Source: Silvimonas soli
GTDB lineage: Bacteria > Pseudomonadota > Gammaproteobacteria > Burkholderiales > Chitinibacteraceae
Direction: 5' to 3'
DNA: 64,000 bases
Assembly (NCBI RefSeq): GCF_030035605.1
Contig: NZ_CP106736.1
Location: 3,779,001-3,843,000, forward strand
A program made the translations under genes and the position numbers. Positions 8,434 through 17,791 of the stretch are shown here, piece after piece; within the stretch, counting starts at the first letter, position 1; each line of letters starts with the position of its first letter. The notes under the pieces were generated by a model. That model was not told where the DNA came from. It ran no database searches and worked only from the letters and a program-made list of their open reading frames with translations.

Positions 8434-8585
8434 GGTGAGGGGCGAAGTGTGAGAGGTGAGGGAAAGGCTGCAGTGTGTATCGCACGCTGTGGTCAGCGCC
8501 CAAGCCTTGCACACGGCGATTTCAGCGTTCCCGTGATCGGCACTGCCATGCTGATGACGGGGAGGTGACCCCTCACTCCATTTAT

Positions 8586-8603
8586 CCCGATTTATCGGGG
8601 CAC
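8586..8603. repeat. Copy 1 of a short hairpin repeat CCCGATTTATCGGGGCAC
   Basis: A CCCGA/TCGGG stem with a TTTA loop followed by GCAC. Near-identical 18-mers occur at 52927-52944 and 55363-55380, each some 25-200 bp before a gene start. It lies 24 bp before the first permease gene of the sugar transporter. Confidence 0.6.
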
Positions 8604-8626
8604 ACCTCTCTCTTCACAGGTGACCT

Positions 8627-9529
8627 ATGGATGATTCGCTCATCGCCCGTGCCCGACGGCGGCAAGCTTACTGGCTGGTGCTGCCCACGGTGATCGTGTT
8701 GGCGGCCATTGCTGGCTGGCCGTTGCTGCGCACCATCTGGTTCAGTCTGACCAACGCCCAGTTGTCCGACATGAGCGCCCGCGAGTTTGTCGGCCTGGCC
8801 AACTATATCGGCGAAGCGGGCGTATTGCGGGATGGCGAGTGGTGGCATTCGGTATCCAATACGCTGTTCTTCGCCATTATCTCGGTCGTCCTGGAAAGCC
8901 TGCTGGGTCTGGGCGTGGCTCTGCTGCTCAATACACCATCGCGTATTCAGGCGCTTTTGCGCGCTGCTGTGCTGGTGCCGTGGGCGATTCCAACGGTTGT
9001 TTCGGCCAAGATGTGGTCGTGGATGCTCAATGACCAGTTTGGTGTCGTTAACGCCGCGCTGCAAAGCATGCATTTGATCTCGACACCATTGGCTTTTACT
9101 GCTGATCCGCATCTGGCTTTCCCGACCATCATCATGGTTGATGTCTGGAAAACCACGCCATTCATGGCCTTGCTGATTCTGGCCGCGCTGCAACTGGTGC
9201 CCGAAGACTGTTACGAAGCCGCCAAAGTTGACGGCGTGCCGCGCTGGCGCGTGTTCCGCTACATCACCTTGCCGCTGATCATGCCCGGCATTCTGGTGGC
9301 GATGATTTTCCGCACGCTCGATGCCTTGCGCGTGTTCGATCTGATCTACGTGATGACCTCCAACAGCCACGTCACCAAGAGCATGTCGGTTTACGTGCGT
9401 GAACAACTGATCGACTTCCAGCAAGTGGGTTACGGCTCTGCCTCGGCCACGCTGTTGTTCCTGATCATTGCGCTATCCACCACGATTTACATGGTGGGCA
9501 CCCGCCGCCGCATGGAGAACGCAGCATGA
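8627..9529 (+). CDS. Sugar ABC transporter permease (MalF/ThuF type)
   Basis: A 300-residue inner-membrane protein with six predicted helices. It carries the EAA loop that contacts the ATPase (YEAAKVDGVPRWRVFRYITLPL, about residues 201-222). Together with the second permease it forms the translocation channel for the sugar captured by the upstream binding protein. The last bases overlap the next gene's start (ATGA at 9526-9529), so the two permeases are coupled in translation. A GGTGACC box precedes the ATG. Confidence 0.92.
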   Translation: MDDSLIARARRRQAYWLVLPTVIVLAAIAGWPLLRTIWFSLTNAQLSDMSAREFVGLANYIGEAGVLRDGEWWHSVSNTLFFAIISVVLESLLGLGVALLLNTPSRIQALLRAAVLVPWAIPTVVSAKMWSWMLNDQFGVVNAALQSMHLISTPLAFTADPHLAFPTIIMVDVWKTTPFMALLILAALQLVPEDCYEAAKVDGVPRWRVFRYITLPLIMPGILVAMIFRTLDALRVFDLIYVMTSNSHVTKSMSVYVREQLIDFQQVGYGSASATLLFLIIALSTTIYMVGTRRRMENAA

Positions 9530-10356
9530 AGAAAAATCCATTGATGGTGCTGGGGTTCTATCTGGCTTCGGCGCTGGTGCTGTTCTTTTCGTTGTTCCCG
9601 TTTTACTACGCCATTGTCTCGTCCCTAAAAAACGGTAGCGCCTTGTTTTCCACCTCGCTGTGGCCCGCGCATCCTTCACTGGCCAACTACATTGCCATTT
9701 TCAAAGAGCAGTCATTTGGCGCCAATTTATCCAATTCGCTGTTCGTCGCGACGGGCGTGGTGGTGTTCTCGCTGCTGTTATCCATGCTGGCCGCCTATGC
9801 ATTGGGCCGCGTGTCGTTTCGTGGTCGCGGTACTTTGATGATGTGCATTTTGAGCGTCTCGATGTTCCCGCAAGTGGCGCTGTTGTCTGGCCTGTTCGAG
9901 CTGATCCGCACGCTGGGCTTGTACGACAGCCTGTGGGCGCTGATGCTGGCCGATCTGATCTTTACGTTGCCGTTTACCGTGTGGGTGCTGGTGACGTTCA
10001 TGCGCGATCTACCCAAAGAAATTGAAGAAGCCGCGGTGATGGATGGCGTTGGCATCTTTACGCTGATCTTCCGTATCTTTTTGCCGCTGTTATGGCCCGC
10101 GTTGGTGGCAACCGGTTTGTTGGCCTTTATTGCGGCGTGGAATGAGTTTCTGTTTGCGCTGACGTTTACCTTGTCCAACGAAGAACGCACGGTGCCGGTG
10201 GCGATTGCATTGATCTCGGGCGGCAGCAGTTTCGAATTGCCGTGGGGATTGCTGATGGCAGCTTCGGTGATCGTGACTGTGCCGTTGATTGCGCTGGTGT
10301 TGATTTTCCAGCGGCACATTGTGAGCGGGCTGACGGCGGGGGCGGTGAAGGGGTAG
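9526..10356 (+). CDS. Sugar ABC transporter permease (MalG/ThuG type)
   Basis: A 276-residue inner-membrane protein, second half of the importer channel. It has six helices and a clear EAA loop (EEAAVMDGVGIFTLIFRIFLPL, about residues 167-188). It starts inside the stop of the first permease. The C-terminus QRHIVSGLTAGAVKG is the conserved ending of this permease family. It is followed by about 245 bp containing a dispersed repeat before the alpha-glucosidase gene. Confidence 0.92.
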   Translation: MKKNPLMVLGFYLASALVLFFSLFPFYYAIVSSLKNGSALFSTSLWPAHPSLANYIAIFKEQSFGANLSNSLFVATGVVVFSLLLSMLAAYALGRVSFRGRGTLMMCILSVSMFPQVALLSGLFELIRTLGLYDSLWALMLADLIFTLPFTVWVLVTFMRDLPKEIEEAAVMDGVGIFTLIFRIFLPLLWPALVATGLLAFIAAWNEFLFALTFTLSNEERTVPVAIALISGGSSFELPWGLLMAASVIVTVPLIALVLIFQRHIVSGLTAGAVKG

Positions 10357-10409
10357 GGCGAGTGCTACCGACCTTCGGGTTTCGACTTCAAAGCATGTAA
10401 TGCATTCCC

Positions 10410-10520
10410 GTAGCCCGGATGAAACGAAGTGAGAATCCGCGGTTGCGAGGCATCAACAATCCACAGACATCTGAATGCGTGGATATGGCCACCCCGGATT
10501 GCTACGCGAACCCGGGCTAC
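10410..10520. repeat. Dispersed GTAGCCCGG palindromic repeat, copy A
   Basis: Begins GTAGCCCGGATGAAACG and ends with the inverted CCCGGGCTAC. Full copies lie at 34321-34429 and 34461-34570, with partial ones at 34005-34041 and 52653-52690. Here it separates the permease gene from the alpha-glucosidase gene in one operon. It is not coding, although an open frame runs through it. Confidence 0.75.
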
Positions 10521-10601
10521 AAAAGTGCCGTATCCGCAGGCACTCAAGATTCAGTAGTGACGGACCAAACAGCAAAAACGCAGCTACCAGGAGAAAACAA
10601 C

Positions 10602-12269
10602 ATGTCTCAAGCAACATTGTCCCAAACCGCAACCAACTGGTGGCGCGGTGCGGTCATTTATCAGGTTTACCCACGCAGTTTTCAAGACAGCAACGGCGAT
10701 GGCATTGGTGACTTGCCGGGCGTAACGCCCCGTATGGATCACATTGCCAATCTGGGCGCGCAAGCGGTGTGGCTGTCGCCGTTCTTCACCAGTCCGATGC
10801 TGGATTTTGGCTACGACGTATCCAATTACTGCGATGTCGATCCCATCTTCGGCACGCTGGCCGACTTCGACCAACTGGTGGCCAAAGCGCACAGCCTGGG
10901 TCTGAAAGTGTTGATTGATCTGGTGCTGAGTCATACCTCCGATCAACACCCCTGGTTCAAAGACAGCCGTAGTAGCCACGATAATGCGCATGCCGATTGG
11001 TATGTGTGGGCAGAGGCCAAAGAAGACGGCACGCCGCCCAATAACTGGCTGTCGATTTTTGGTGGTTCGGCGTGGCAATGGGATACCCGCCGCCAGCAGT
11101 ATTACATGCACAACTTTCTGACCAGCCAGCCCGATCTGAACTTCCATTGCCCGGCGGTACAAGACGCGCTGCTGGATGTCGCAAAGTTCTGGCTGGATCG
11201 AGGTGTCGACGGTTTCCGGCTGGATACGGTCAATTTCTACGTGCACGATCAGCAACTACGCAACAACCCGCCAATGCCGCGCAGCACCATCTCCAACACC
11301 GCGCCCATGGTCAATCCGTACACCCGCCAGCAGCATGTGTACGACAAAACGCAGCCAGAGAATCTGTTGTTCCTGCAACGCCTGCGCGCATTGACGGACC
11401 AGTACGACGACATCACCACCATTGGTGAAATTGGCGACGATCATCAATACGAAACGCTGGCCAGCTACACCGAGGGCAATAACCGCCTGCACATGGCGTA
11501 TGTGTTCGCGCTGCTGACTGATATGTGCAAACCGACTTATCTGCATGGCGTGCTGGCCGAATATTTGCGTGACGCTGGCAATGCCTATGTCTGCTGGTCA
11601 CTGGGCAATCATGATGTGCCACGGCTGGTGTCGCGCTGGGCCGCGTTGGGTGGCGATGAACGCCAACGCGCGCATTTGCTGGCAGCGTTCTTGCTGTCGT
11701 TGCCAGGCGCTGTGTGTATTTATGAAGGCGAAGAGCTGGGGCTGACCGACGTCGATGTGCCATTTGAACTGCTGCAAGATCCATACGGCATCACCATGTG
11801 GCCCGAGTTCAAAGGCCGCGACGGTTGTCGTACGCCAATGCCGTGGGATCACTCGGCCAATCTGGGTTTCACCACCGGCAAGCCGTGGCTGCCGCTGGGC
11901 GAGGATCACACTCATCGAGTGGCGAGTGACCAGCAGGCCGACGCGCAATCGGTGCTCAACGATTACCGCCGCTTTATTGCCTGGCGCAAGACTCAGGGGG
12001 CGCTATGCCAAGGCAATCTGACCTTGCTGCCTGCGCATGAACAAGTACTGGCCTTTGTGCGGCAAGCGGGCGATGAACGCCTGCTGTGTGCGCTCAATTT
12101 GTCAGACAAGCCAGCCAGCTACGCTTTGCCTGCAGGCGTGCAAGCAACGGACTTGATCGGCCACGGCTTCACCGGCCAGATCAGCAATGGTCAGATCGAA
12201 CTGGCACCGTTGCAAGCCTGCTTCGCCTCGGTGCCCGCGAACGCGTCACTTCAAGGACAAACAGCATGA
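10602..12269 (+). CDS. Alpha-glucosidase, GH13 family (subfamily 23-like)
   Basis: A 555-residue cytoplasmic GH13 enzyme without a signal peptide. The catalytic residues can be seen: nucleophile D208 in DGFRLDTVN, acid/base E276 in IGEIGD and D338 in GNHDVPR. Their spacing (68 and 62 residues) closely follows the Halomonas H11 alpha-glucosidase as I recall it (69 and 62). The context GFRLDTVNFYVHD is also typical of GH13_23. It would split imported maltose, trehalose-like or other alpha-glucosides to glucose. The start at 10602 follows an AGGAG box at 7-nt spacing; the open frame extends further upstream but runs through a dispersed repeat. Its stop overlaps the ATPase start. Confidence 0.93.
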   Translation: MSQATLSQTATNWWRGAVIYQVYPRSFQDSNGDGIGDLPGVTPRMDHIANLGAQAVWLSPFFTSPMLDFGYDVSNYCDVDPIFGTLADFDQLVAKAHSLGLKVLIDLVLSHTSDQHPWFKDSRSSHDNAHADWYVWAEAKEDGTPPNNWLSIFGGSAWQWDTRRQQYYMHNFLTSQPDLNFHCPAVQDALLDVAKFWLDRGVDGFRLDTVNFYVHDQQLRNNPPMPRSTISNTAPMVNPYTRQQHVYDKTQPENLLFLQRLRALTDQYDDITTIGEIGDDHQYETLASYTEGNNRLHMAYVFALLTDMCKPTYLHGVLAEYLRDAGNAYVCWSLGNHDVPRLVSRWAALGGDERQRAHLLAAFLLSLPGAVCIYEGEELGLTDVDVPFELLQDPYGITMWPEFKGRDGCRTPMPWDHSANLGFTTGKPWLPLGEDHTHRVASDQQADAQSVLNDYRRFIAWRKTQGALCQGNLTLLPAHEQVLAFVRQAGDERLLCALNLSDKPASYALPAGVQATDLIGHGFTGQISNGQIELAPLQACFASVPANASLQGQTA

Positions 12270-13387
12270 GCCATATCCAGCTAAAAGGTCTGCAAAAACG
12301 CTTTGGTGATACCGCGGTGTTGGCGGATGTGGATCTGGATATCAAACACGGTGAATTCTGCGTATTTATCGGGCCGTCCGGCTGCGGCAAATCCACGCTG
12401 TTGCGGATTATTGCCGGGCTGGAGGCACCCAGCGGTGGCGACATTTTTATTGGCGATGTGCGGGTGAACGATGTATTGCCCGCCAAGCGCGATATCGCCA
12501 TGGTGTTCCAGAGTTATGCGCTGTATCCGCATATGACCGTGGAAGAGAACATGGCCTTTGGTTTGCGCCATCTGAAGTTGCCCGAAGGCGAGATCGAACA
12601 GCGCCTGACCACGGCTGCGCAGGCGCTTAACCTGACCAATCTGCTCAAGCGCAAACCCAAAGAGTTGTCTGGTGGGCAACGCCAGCGCGTCGCCATTGGC
12701 CGCGCCATCGTGCGTAAACCCAAGGTGTTTTTGTTCGACGAGCCGCTGTCGAATCTGGATGCCGCACTGCGCGTGAAAACCCGCGTGGGCATTGCCAAGC
12801 TGCACCAGGATTTACCGGACGTCAGCATGATCTACGTGACGCATGATCAGGTCGAAGCCATGACTTTGGGCGACAAAATCGTGCTGCTACGCCCGCTGTC
12901 GGGCAAGGATGACTTGCCCAGCATCGCGCAGGTGGGGCATCCGCTTGAGCTGTACCACCATCCGGCCAATCTGTTTGTCGCCGCGTTTATTGGTTCGCCC
13001 TCGATGAATTTTATGGAAGGCGTGGTGCGCGGCATCAATCTGTCCAGCGTGGAAGTCACCGTTGCCGGGCAGGAATTGTCTGCGGCAGTAGAAGGCGGCG
13101 GTTTGGGCGTGGGCACCAAGGTGACGTTGGGCATTCGCCCGGAACATATCCAGGTGGGCAGCGGCGCGTTGAGTGGCAAGGTGGTACACGTGGAGCCGCT
13201 GGGAGAACACACCTATCTGCACCTGGAAACCGCGCTCAGTGGCCAGTCGTTTATTGCCAAAACGGCGCGGGAAGATGTCAAAGTCGGCGATGTTTTGCCA
13301 TTTACCTTGCCCGCCCATGCCATGCATTTATTCGATGCCAAAGGCGATGCGCGCACGCGGATTGCGCAGCCGGAAATGGCCGTGTGA
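12266..13387 (+). CDS. Sugar ABC transporter ATP-binding protein (MsmX/UgpC/MalK family)
   Basis: A 373-residue ATPase with Walker A GPSGCGKST (about 35-43), Q-loop, signature LSGGQRQRVAIGRA, Walker B VFLFDEPLSNLD and switch His in THDQ. A C-terminal OB-fold regulatory domain (about 240-370) is typical of carbohydrate importers in the UgpC/MalK group. It starts within the stop of the alpha-glucosidase gene (ATGA, 12266-12269). The open frame reaches further upstream inside the glucosidase gene but the MSHIQLKGLQKRFG start is the family's normal one. It is the last gene of the operon and is followed by a terminator. Confidence 0.94.
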   Translation: MSHIQLKGLQKRFGDTAVLADVDLDIKHGEFCVFIGPSGCGKSTLLRIIAGLEAPSGGDIFIGDVRVNDVLPAKRDIAMVFQSYALYPHMTVEENMAFGLRHLKLPEGEIEQRLTTAAQALNLTNLLKRKPKELSGGQRQRVAIGRAIVRKPKVFLFDEPLSNLDAALRVKTRVGIAKLHQDLPDVSMIYVTHDQVEAMTLGDKIVLLRPLSGKDDLPSIAQVGHPLELYHHPANLFVAAFIGSPSMNFMEGVVRGINLSSVEVTVAGQELSAAVEGGGLGVGTKVTLGIRPEHIQVGSGALSGKVVHVEPLGEHTYLHLETALSGQSFIAKTAREDVKVGDVLPFTLPAHAMHLFDAKGDARTRIAQPEMAV

Positions 13388-13424
13388 TATCACGTGGCTG
13401 GACAGGATTGGACGTGACGATCAG

Positions 13425-13450
13425 ACAGCACCTGCGGGTGCTGTTTTTTT
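13425..13450 (+). terminator. Rho-independent terminator of the alpha-glucoside operon
   Basis: ACAGCACC (13425-13432) pairs with GGTGCTGT (13437-13444) around a TGCG loop, followed by seven T. It begins 38 bp after the ATPase stop codon. Confidence 0.85.
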
Positions 13451-13494
13451 GGGGGGGGACGGGAGAGAGTCAGTCGCGGCGGACAAGAAAGGAG

Positions 13495-13588
13495 CAGTGA
13501 TCAACAGCTTTGAACGGCAGGCGGCACAGCCTGTGACTGCCGGTAGTCCCCGTTGGATGTTCGAGCCCGGGCAGGCTGTTGATCACTG
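13495..13588. repeat. Perfect 14-bp inverted repeat flanking 66 bp
   Basis: CAGTGATCAACAGC at 13495-13508 and its exact complement at 13575-13588. A second, smaller inverted repeat CGCGTTGCCAG (13626-13636) / CTGGCAACGCG (13655-13665) follows. The 410-bp space between the converging sugar operon and araA holds no credible gene. The structures could end araBDA transcription or be remnants of a small mobile repeat. Confidence 0.6.
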
Positions 13589-13797
13589 CGAAAGCGCAAT
13601 CGGCTTTCAGACAATTTGCGAATGACGCGTTGCCAGTGCTACAGCCAGACCAGCCTGGCAACGCGGTTCCCGGCTGGTCCTTGATGCTCTTGTGGCGTGC
13701 TTTGCAGCGGGTACTGAATGATGCAGAGCGGATTGTTGATGTCCGATATCCCGATGTGACGGGATGAACCCACCCTGCAGATCACGCTAAAACCCGC

Positions 13798-15300
13798 TTA
13801 TTTGCACAGATTGAAAAAGACTTCGTTCCACTTCAGTTCGTTCTTGAATGCGCCAATCTCGGTCTTGGCACCGATCTGCAGATACTCAATGCCGGTGATT
13901 TCGGCAAACAGGCGCAATTGTTCTTGCGACACTGCTTGCGTATACACGGCGTGGTGCGCGCCACCGGCGTAGATCCAGGCGGCAGCAGAGGTGGCCAGGT
14001 CTGGCAATGCTTTCCACACGGCGCGGGCGACGGGCAGGGCGGGCAGCGGCTTGGGTTGTTCCACGGTTTCCAGATCGCTGGCAATCAGGCGGAAGCGGTT
14101 GCCCATGTCGATCAGCGTGACGTTGATGGCCGGACCAGGTTTGGCGCTGAACACCAGGCGTGCCGGATCGGCTTTTTTGCCGATGGACAACGGTTGCACG
14201 TCCAGCAGCGGTTTTTCTTCTTTGGCAATGGATGGGCACACTTCCAGCATGTGCGCGCCAATCACCAGTTCGTTGCCAGGTGTGAAGTCGTAAGTGTAGT
14301 CCTCCATGAACGAGGCGCCACCGGGTTGACCTGCGCCCATCACCTTGAGTGCACGCAGCAGCGCGGCGGTTTTCCAGTCGCCTTCGGCACCAAAGCCATA
14401 GCCTTGTTGCATCAGACGTTGCACCGCCAGGCCCGGCAGTTGTGTCAGGCCGTAGAGGTTTTCAAAGGTGGTGGTAAAGGCATGGAAACCACCTTTATCC
14501 AGGAAGTGCTTGATACCCAGTTCAATGCGCGCGGCATCCAGCAGATGCTGGCGCTTGTCGCCGCTGTTTTTGACCGCGTCAGACAAGGTGTAGCTGGATT
14601 CATATTCCGCGATCAGCGCGTTCAGTTCTTCTTCGGTGACGGCTTCGACCGATTTGACCAGATCGCCCAGACCATAGGCGTGCACCGCGTAGCCAAACTG
14701 GATTTGCGCCGCAACCTTGTCACCCTCAGTCACCGCCACTTCACGCATGTTGTCGCCAAAGCGGGCCACTTTCAGGTTCTTGCTGTCGTACACTGCAGCG
14801 GCAACGCGTATCCAGTCGCCCAGCTTGGCGGCGACCGTCGGGTCTTGCCAGTGGCCAACCACGACGTTGTATTGCTTGCGCATGCGTGCGCCGATAAAAC
14901 CGAATTCGCGGCCGCCGTGGGCGGTCTGGTTCAGGTTCATGAAGTCCATGTCCATGGTGTTCCATGGCACCACGGAGTTGAACTGGGTGTGTAGTTGCAT
15001 CATTGGTTTTTCGAGCACCGACAAACCGGCGATCCACATCTTGGCTGGGCTGAAAGTGTGCAGCCACGTCACCATACCGATACAGTTTTTGGCGTAATTG
15101 GCATCGCGGCAGATTTGCAGAATGCCTTCTTGCGAGGTCACTGTGTCTTTGAGTACCAGCTTGATCGGCAGATTGCCTTCTGCGTTCAAGCCTTTAACGA
15201 TGCGCTCGGCATTGGCGGCCACTTCTGCCAGAGTTTTCTTGCCATACAAATGCTGGCTGCCGACGACAAACCAGACTTCCAGTTCTTTGAAGAATTCCAT
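13798..15300 (-). CDS. araA: L-arabinose isomerase
   Basis: A 500-residue enzyme of the expected AraA length that converts L-arabinose to L-ribulose, using Mn2+. Characteristic stretches include EVWFVVGSQHLYG at the N-terminus, CIGMVTWLHTFSPAKMWI, LHTQFN and YGFGAEGDWKTAALLR, with the Glu of the active site in the last. The C-terminal part keeps IYAGGAHHAVYTQAV with the conserved His pair. It is the last gene of araBDA on the minus strand, 30 bp after araD. Confidence 0.97.
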   Translation of the reverse strand: MEFFKELEVWFVVGSQHLYGKKTLAEVAANAERIVKGLNAEGNLPIKLVLKDTVTSQEGILQICRDANYAKNCIGMVTWLHTFSPAKMWIAGLSVLEKPMMQLHTQFNSVVPWNTMDMDFMNLNQTAHGGREFGFIGARMRKQYNVVVGHWQDPTVAAKLGDWIRVAAAVYDSKNLKVARFGDNMREVAVTEGDKVAAQIQFGYAVHAYGLGDLVKSVEAVTEEELNALIAEYESSYTLSDAVKNSGDKRQHLLDAARIELGIKHFLDKGGFHAFTTTFENLYGLTQLPGLAVQRLMQQGYGFGAEGDWKTAALLRALKVMGAGQPGGASFMEDYTYDFTPGNELVIGAHMLEVCPSIAKEEKPLLDVQPLSIGKKADPARLVFSAKPGPAINVTLIDMGNRFRLIASDLETVEQPKPLPALPVARAVWKALPDLATSAAAWIYAGGAHHAVYTQAVSQEQLRLFAEITGIEYLQIGAKTEIGAFKNELKWNEVFFNLCK

Positions 15301-15330
15301 TACATGTTTCCTTGAAGATAAACGGTGGCG

Positions 15331-16098
15331 TCAGGCAGCGCGCCGGGGGAGTTGTTCGGGAGCCGGGGTTACTGGCGCGTCGGTTGCTGGTGTGGCTTCG
15401 GTTTTGCTCTGGCCGTAATACGCACCGGCGCCGTGTTTGCGCAGATAGTGTTTGTCCAGCAGGTGATCCGGAATGGCGTGCTGGCTGGCGTTCAGCATCA
15501 GCGTGAACAGCGCCATGCGGGCGACTTCTTCCAGCACCACGGCGTTATGTACGGCGGCATTGGCGTCTTTGCCCCAGGCAAACGGCGCGTGTTCGCTGAC
15601 CAGAATGCCAGGAATGGCCATTACATCGCCGTCGCCAATGGTCTCGATAATGACGCTGCCGGTATTGGCCTCGTAGGCTTGTTCAATCTCCGCCGGGGTG
15701 AGCGGCCGGGTGCAGCGAATCGCGCCGTAGAAATAATCGGCATGCGTGGTGCCCAGCGCTGGAATTTCCCGGCAGGCTTGCGCCCAGGAGGTGGCATGGG
15801 TGGAGTGCGTGTGCACAATGCCGCCAATCAGCGGATAGCGGTTGTACAGCGCCAGGTGCGTAGGGGTGTCGGATGACGGGCGCAAACTGCCTTCAATGCG
15901 ATTGCCCGCCAGGTCCAGCATCACAATGTCATCCACCGTCATGGCGTCATAACTCACGCCGCTGGGCTTGATCGCCACCAGGCCAAGCTCGCGATCAATA
16001 CCGCTGACATTGCCCCAGGTAAACGTCACCAGGCCATGCTTGGGCAGCGCCAGATTGGCTTGCAGAACTTGTTGTTTGAGTGCGGTGAGGCGATCCAT
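15331..16098 (-). CDS. araD: L-ribulose-5-phosphate 4-epimerase
   Basis: From ATG 16098, 255 residues of class II aldolase fold. It shows the zinc-binding histidines in GIVHTHSTHAT (about 93-103) and a later His in LVSEHAPFAWG, as well as TWGNVSGIDRE and KPSGVSYD for substrate phosphate binding. It turns L-ribulose-5-P into D-xylulose-5-P for the pentose phosphate pathway. GGAGG stands 6 nt before this ATG; the frame is open further upstream inside araB but without motif support. About 20 extra residues rich in Pro, Thr and Ala follow the usual end. Confidence 0.95.
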   Translation of the reverse strand: MDRLTALKQQVLQANLALPKHGLVTFTWGNVSGIDRELGLVAIKPSGVSYDAMTVDDIVMLDLAGNRIEGSLRPSSDTPTHLALYNRYPLIGGIVHTHSTHATSWAQACREIPALGTTHADYFYGAIRCTRPLTPAEIEQAYEANTGSVIIETIGDGDVMAIPGILVSEHAPFAWGKDANAAVHNAVVLEEVARMALFTLMLNASQHAIPDHLLDKHYLRKHGAGAYYGQSKTEATPATDAPVTPAPEQLPRRAA

Positions 16099-16099
16099 C

Positions 16100-17791
16100 T
16101 CAGGCCTCCCCGGCGGCTGGGGCATATAGCGGCTCGGTGGCCGCGCCCCATTGCAGATAGCGTTGATACAGTTTTTCGTATTTGGGTACGTTGAGCGGAT
16201 TGGGTGTGTAGGTTCGCTCGATCTTGCTGGCCATTGCCGCTTGCGCTGTCGCGACATCCGGGTGAATGCCAGCTGCAACGGCACCAAAAATCGCTGCGCC
16301 CAGAGCACAGCACTGGTCCGAGCCGACCACATCCACGTTGCGGTTCATGACGTCCGCGCACACCTGCATGATGGTGGGCGATTTGCGGGCAATCCCGCCC
16401 AAGGTCAGCACGCTATTTACCGCGACTTGCTGCTCCGTAAAACACTCCATGATCGCCCGTGCGCCAAAAGCGGTGGAGGCGATAAAACCGCCAAACAGGG
16501 CCGGTGCATCGGTGCCCAGATTGACGCCACTGACCACACCCTTGAGGCGCTGGTTGGCAAATGGCGTGCGGCGGCCGTTGAACCAGTCCAGCACCAGCGG
16601 CAGATGATCCAGATTCTGTTGTGCGGCCCAGGCTTCGGTCAGTGCGGGCAGCAAGGTGGATTGCACTTTGGCCAGTGGTTCTGCCAGTTCGGGCTGTTGC
16701 TTGGCGGCCAGTTGCAGCGGCCACGACAACAGGTTGCCAAACCAGGCGTACATATCGCCAAATGCCGATTGGCCCGCTTCCAGCCCGATCTTGCCTGGCA
16801 AGACGCTGCCATCCACCTGACCACAAATCCCGGCAACGGCGCGCTCGCCAATTACGCTGTCATCCGCAATCAGGATGTCACAGGTGGAAGTGCCAATGAC
16901 TTTCACCAGCGTATGCTCGCCCGCGCCTGCGCCCACCGCACCCATATGGCAGTCAAACGCTCCGCCAGAGATGATGACGTGCTCTGGCAGTTCCAGTTTG
17001 CGCGCCCATTCTGCGGTGATGCGGCCAACTGGAATATCTGCGGTCCAGGTATCAGTAAACAGCGGGTAATCCAGCTCTTCGACCAGCAGCGGGTCGAGTT
17101 CCTTGAGGAAACTCTTCAGTGGCAAGCCGCCCCATTGTGGGTGCCACAGCGATTTATGCCCCGCTGAACAACGCCCGCGCTTGATATCGGCGGGGCGGGT
17201 GGTGCCACTGAGCAAGGCAGGCACCCAATCGGCCAGTTCGATCCAGTTTTGCGCCGCTTTGGCGACCGCAGCGTCTGCCCGCGACACATGCAAAATCTTG
17301 GCCCAGAACCATTCCGACGAATAAATCCCGCCGATGTAGCGTGTGTAATCCGGATACACGCCGCGCTCTGGACCACTTTGCGCCAGCGCGGTAATGGCTT
17401 CAGCTTCGGCAATAGCGGTGTGGTCTTTCCACAGCACGAACATGGCGTTGGGGTTGTCGGCGAATTCAGGCGTAAGTGCCAGAACATCGCCCGCCGCGTT
17501 GATTGGCGCGGGTGTAGAGCCGGTAGTGTCTACGCCCAGACCGACGATGCCGAGCCGTTGCACCGGGCTGAGTTGGGCCACCACGCCCTTCACCGCAGCC
17601 TGCATTGATTCGATGTAGTCGAGCGGGTGATGCCGAAACTGGTTGTCGGTCGGGCTGCAAAACTCGCCCCTGGACCAGCGCGGGTAGTACGCGACCTCGG
17701 TAGCCAGCTCGGCACCACTGTGGCAATCCACCGCCAGCGCGCGTACTGAATCACTACCAAAGTCCAGACCTATGGATATATCAACTGACAT
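16100..17791 (-). CDS. araB: Ribulokinase
   Basis: A 563-residue FGGY sugar kinase. It has the N-terminal phosphate-binding motif IGLDFGSDSVRALAVD, the AraB-specific GVDTTGSTPAP, GGAFDCHMGAVGAGAG and the C-terminal adenosine-binding LTLGGIARKSPTIMQVCADV. It phosphorylates L-ribulose at the expense of ATP, after AraA and before AraD. First gene of araBDA, transcribed away from araF. Only a weak AAGG-type ribosome site precedes the ATG. Confidence 0.96.
   Translation of the reverse strand: MSVDISIGLDFGSDSVRALAVDCHSGAELATEVAYYPRWSRGEFCSPTDNQFRHHPLDYIESMQAAVKGVVAQLSPVQRLGIVGLGVDTTGSTPAPINAAGDVLALTPEFADNPNAMFVLWKDHTAIAEAEAITALAQSGPERGVYPDYTRYIGGIYSSEWFWAKILHVSRADAAVAKAAQNWIELADWVPALLSGTTRPADIKRGRCSAGHKSLWHPQWGGLPLKSFLKELDPLLVEELDYPLFTDTWTADIPVGRITAEWARKLELPEHVIISGGAFDCHMGAVGAGAGEHTLVKVIGTSTCDILIADDSVIGERAVAGICGQVDGSVLPGKIGLEAGQSAFGDMYAWFGNLLSWPLQLAAKQQPELAEPLAKVQSTLLPALTEAWAAQQNLDHLPLVLDWFNGRRTPFANQRLKGVVSGVNLGTDAPALFGGFIASTAFGARAIMECFTEQQVAVNSVLTLGGIARKSPTIMQVCADVMNRNVDVVGSDQCCALGAAIFGAVAAGIHPDVATAQAAMASKIERTYTPNPLNVPKYEKLYQRYLQWGAATEPLYAPAAGEA

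Noticed and set aside
10419..10601. Extension of the alpha-glucosidase frame upstream of 10602
   Set aside because: It translates the GTAGCCCGG repeat; AGGAG before 10602 marks the true start.
13918..14994. Plus-strand open frame of 358 codons opposite araA
   Set aside because: Shadow of araA; no family pattern and unusual composition.
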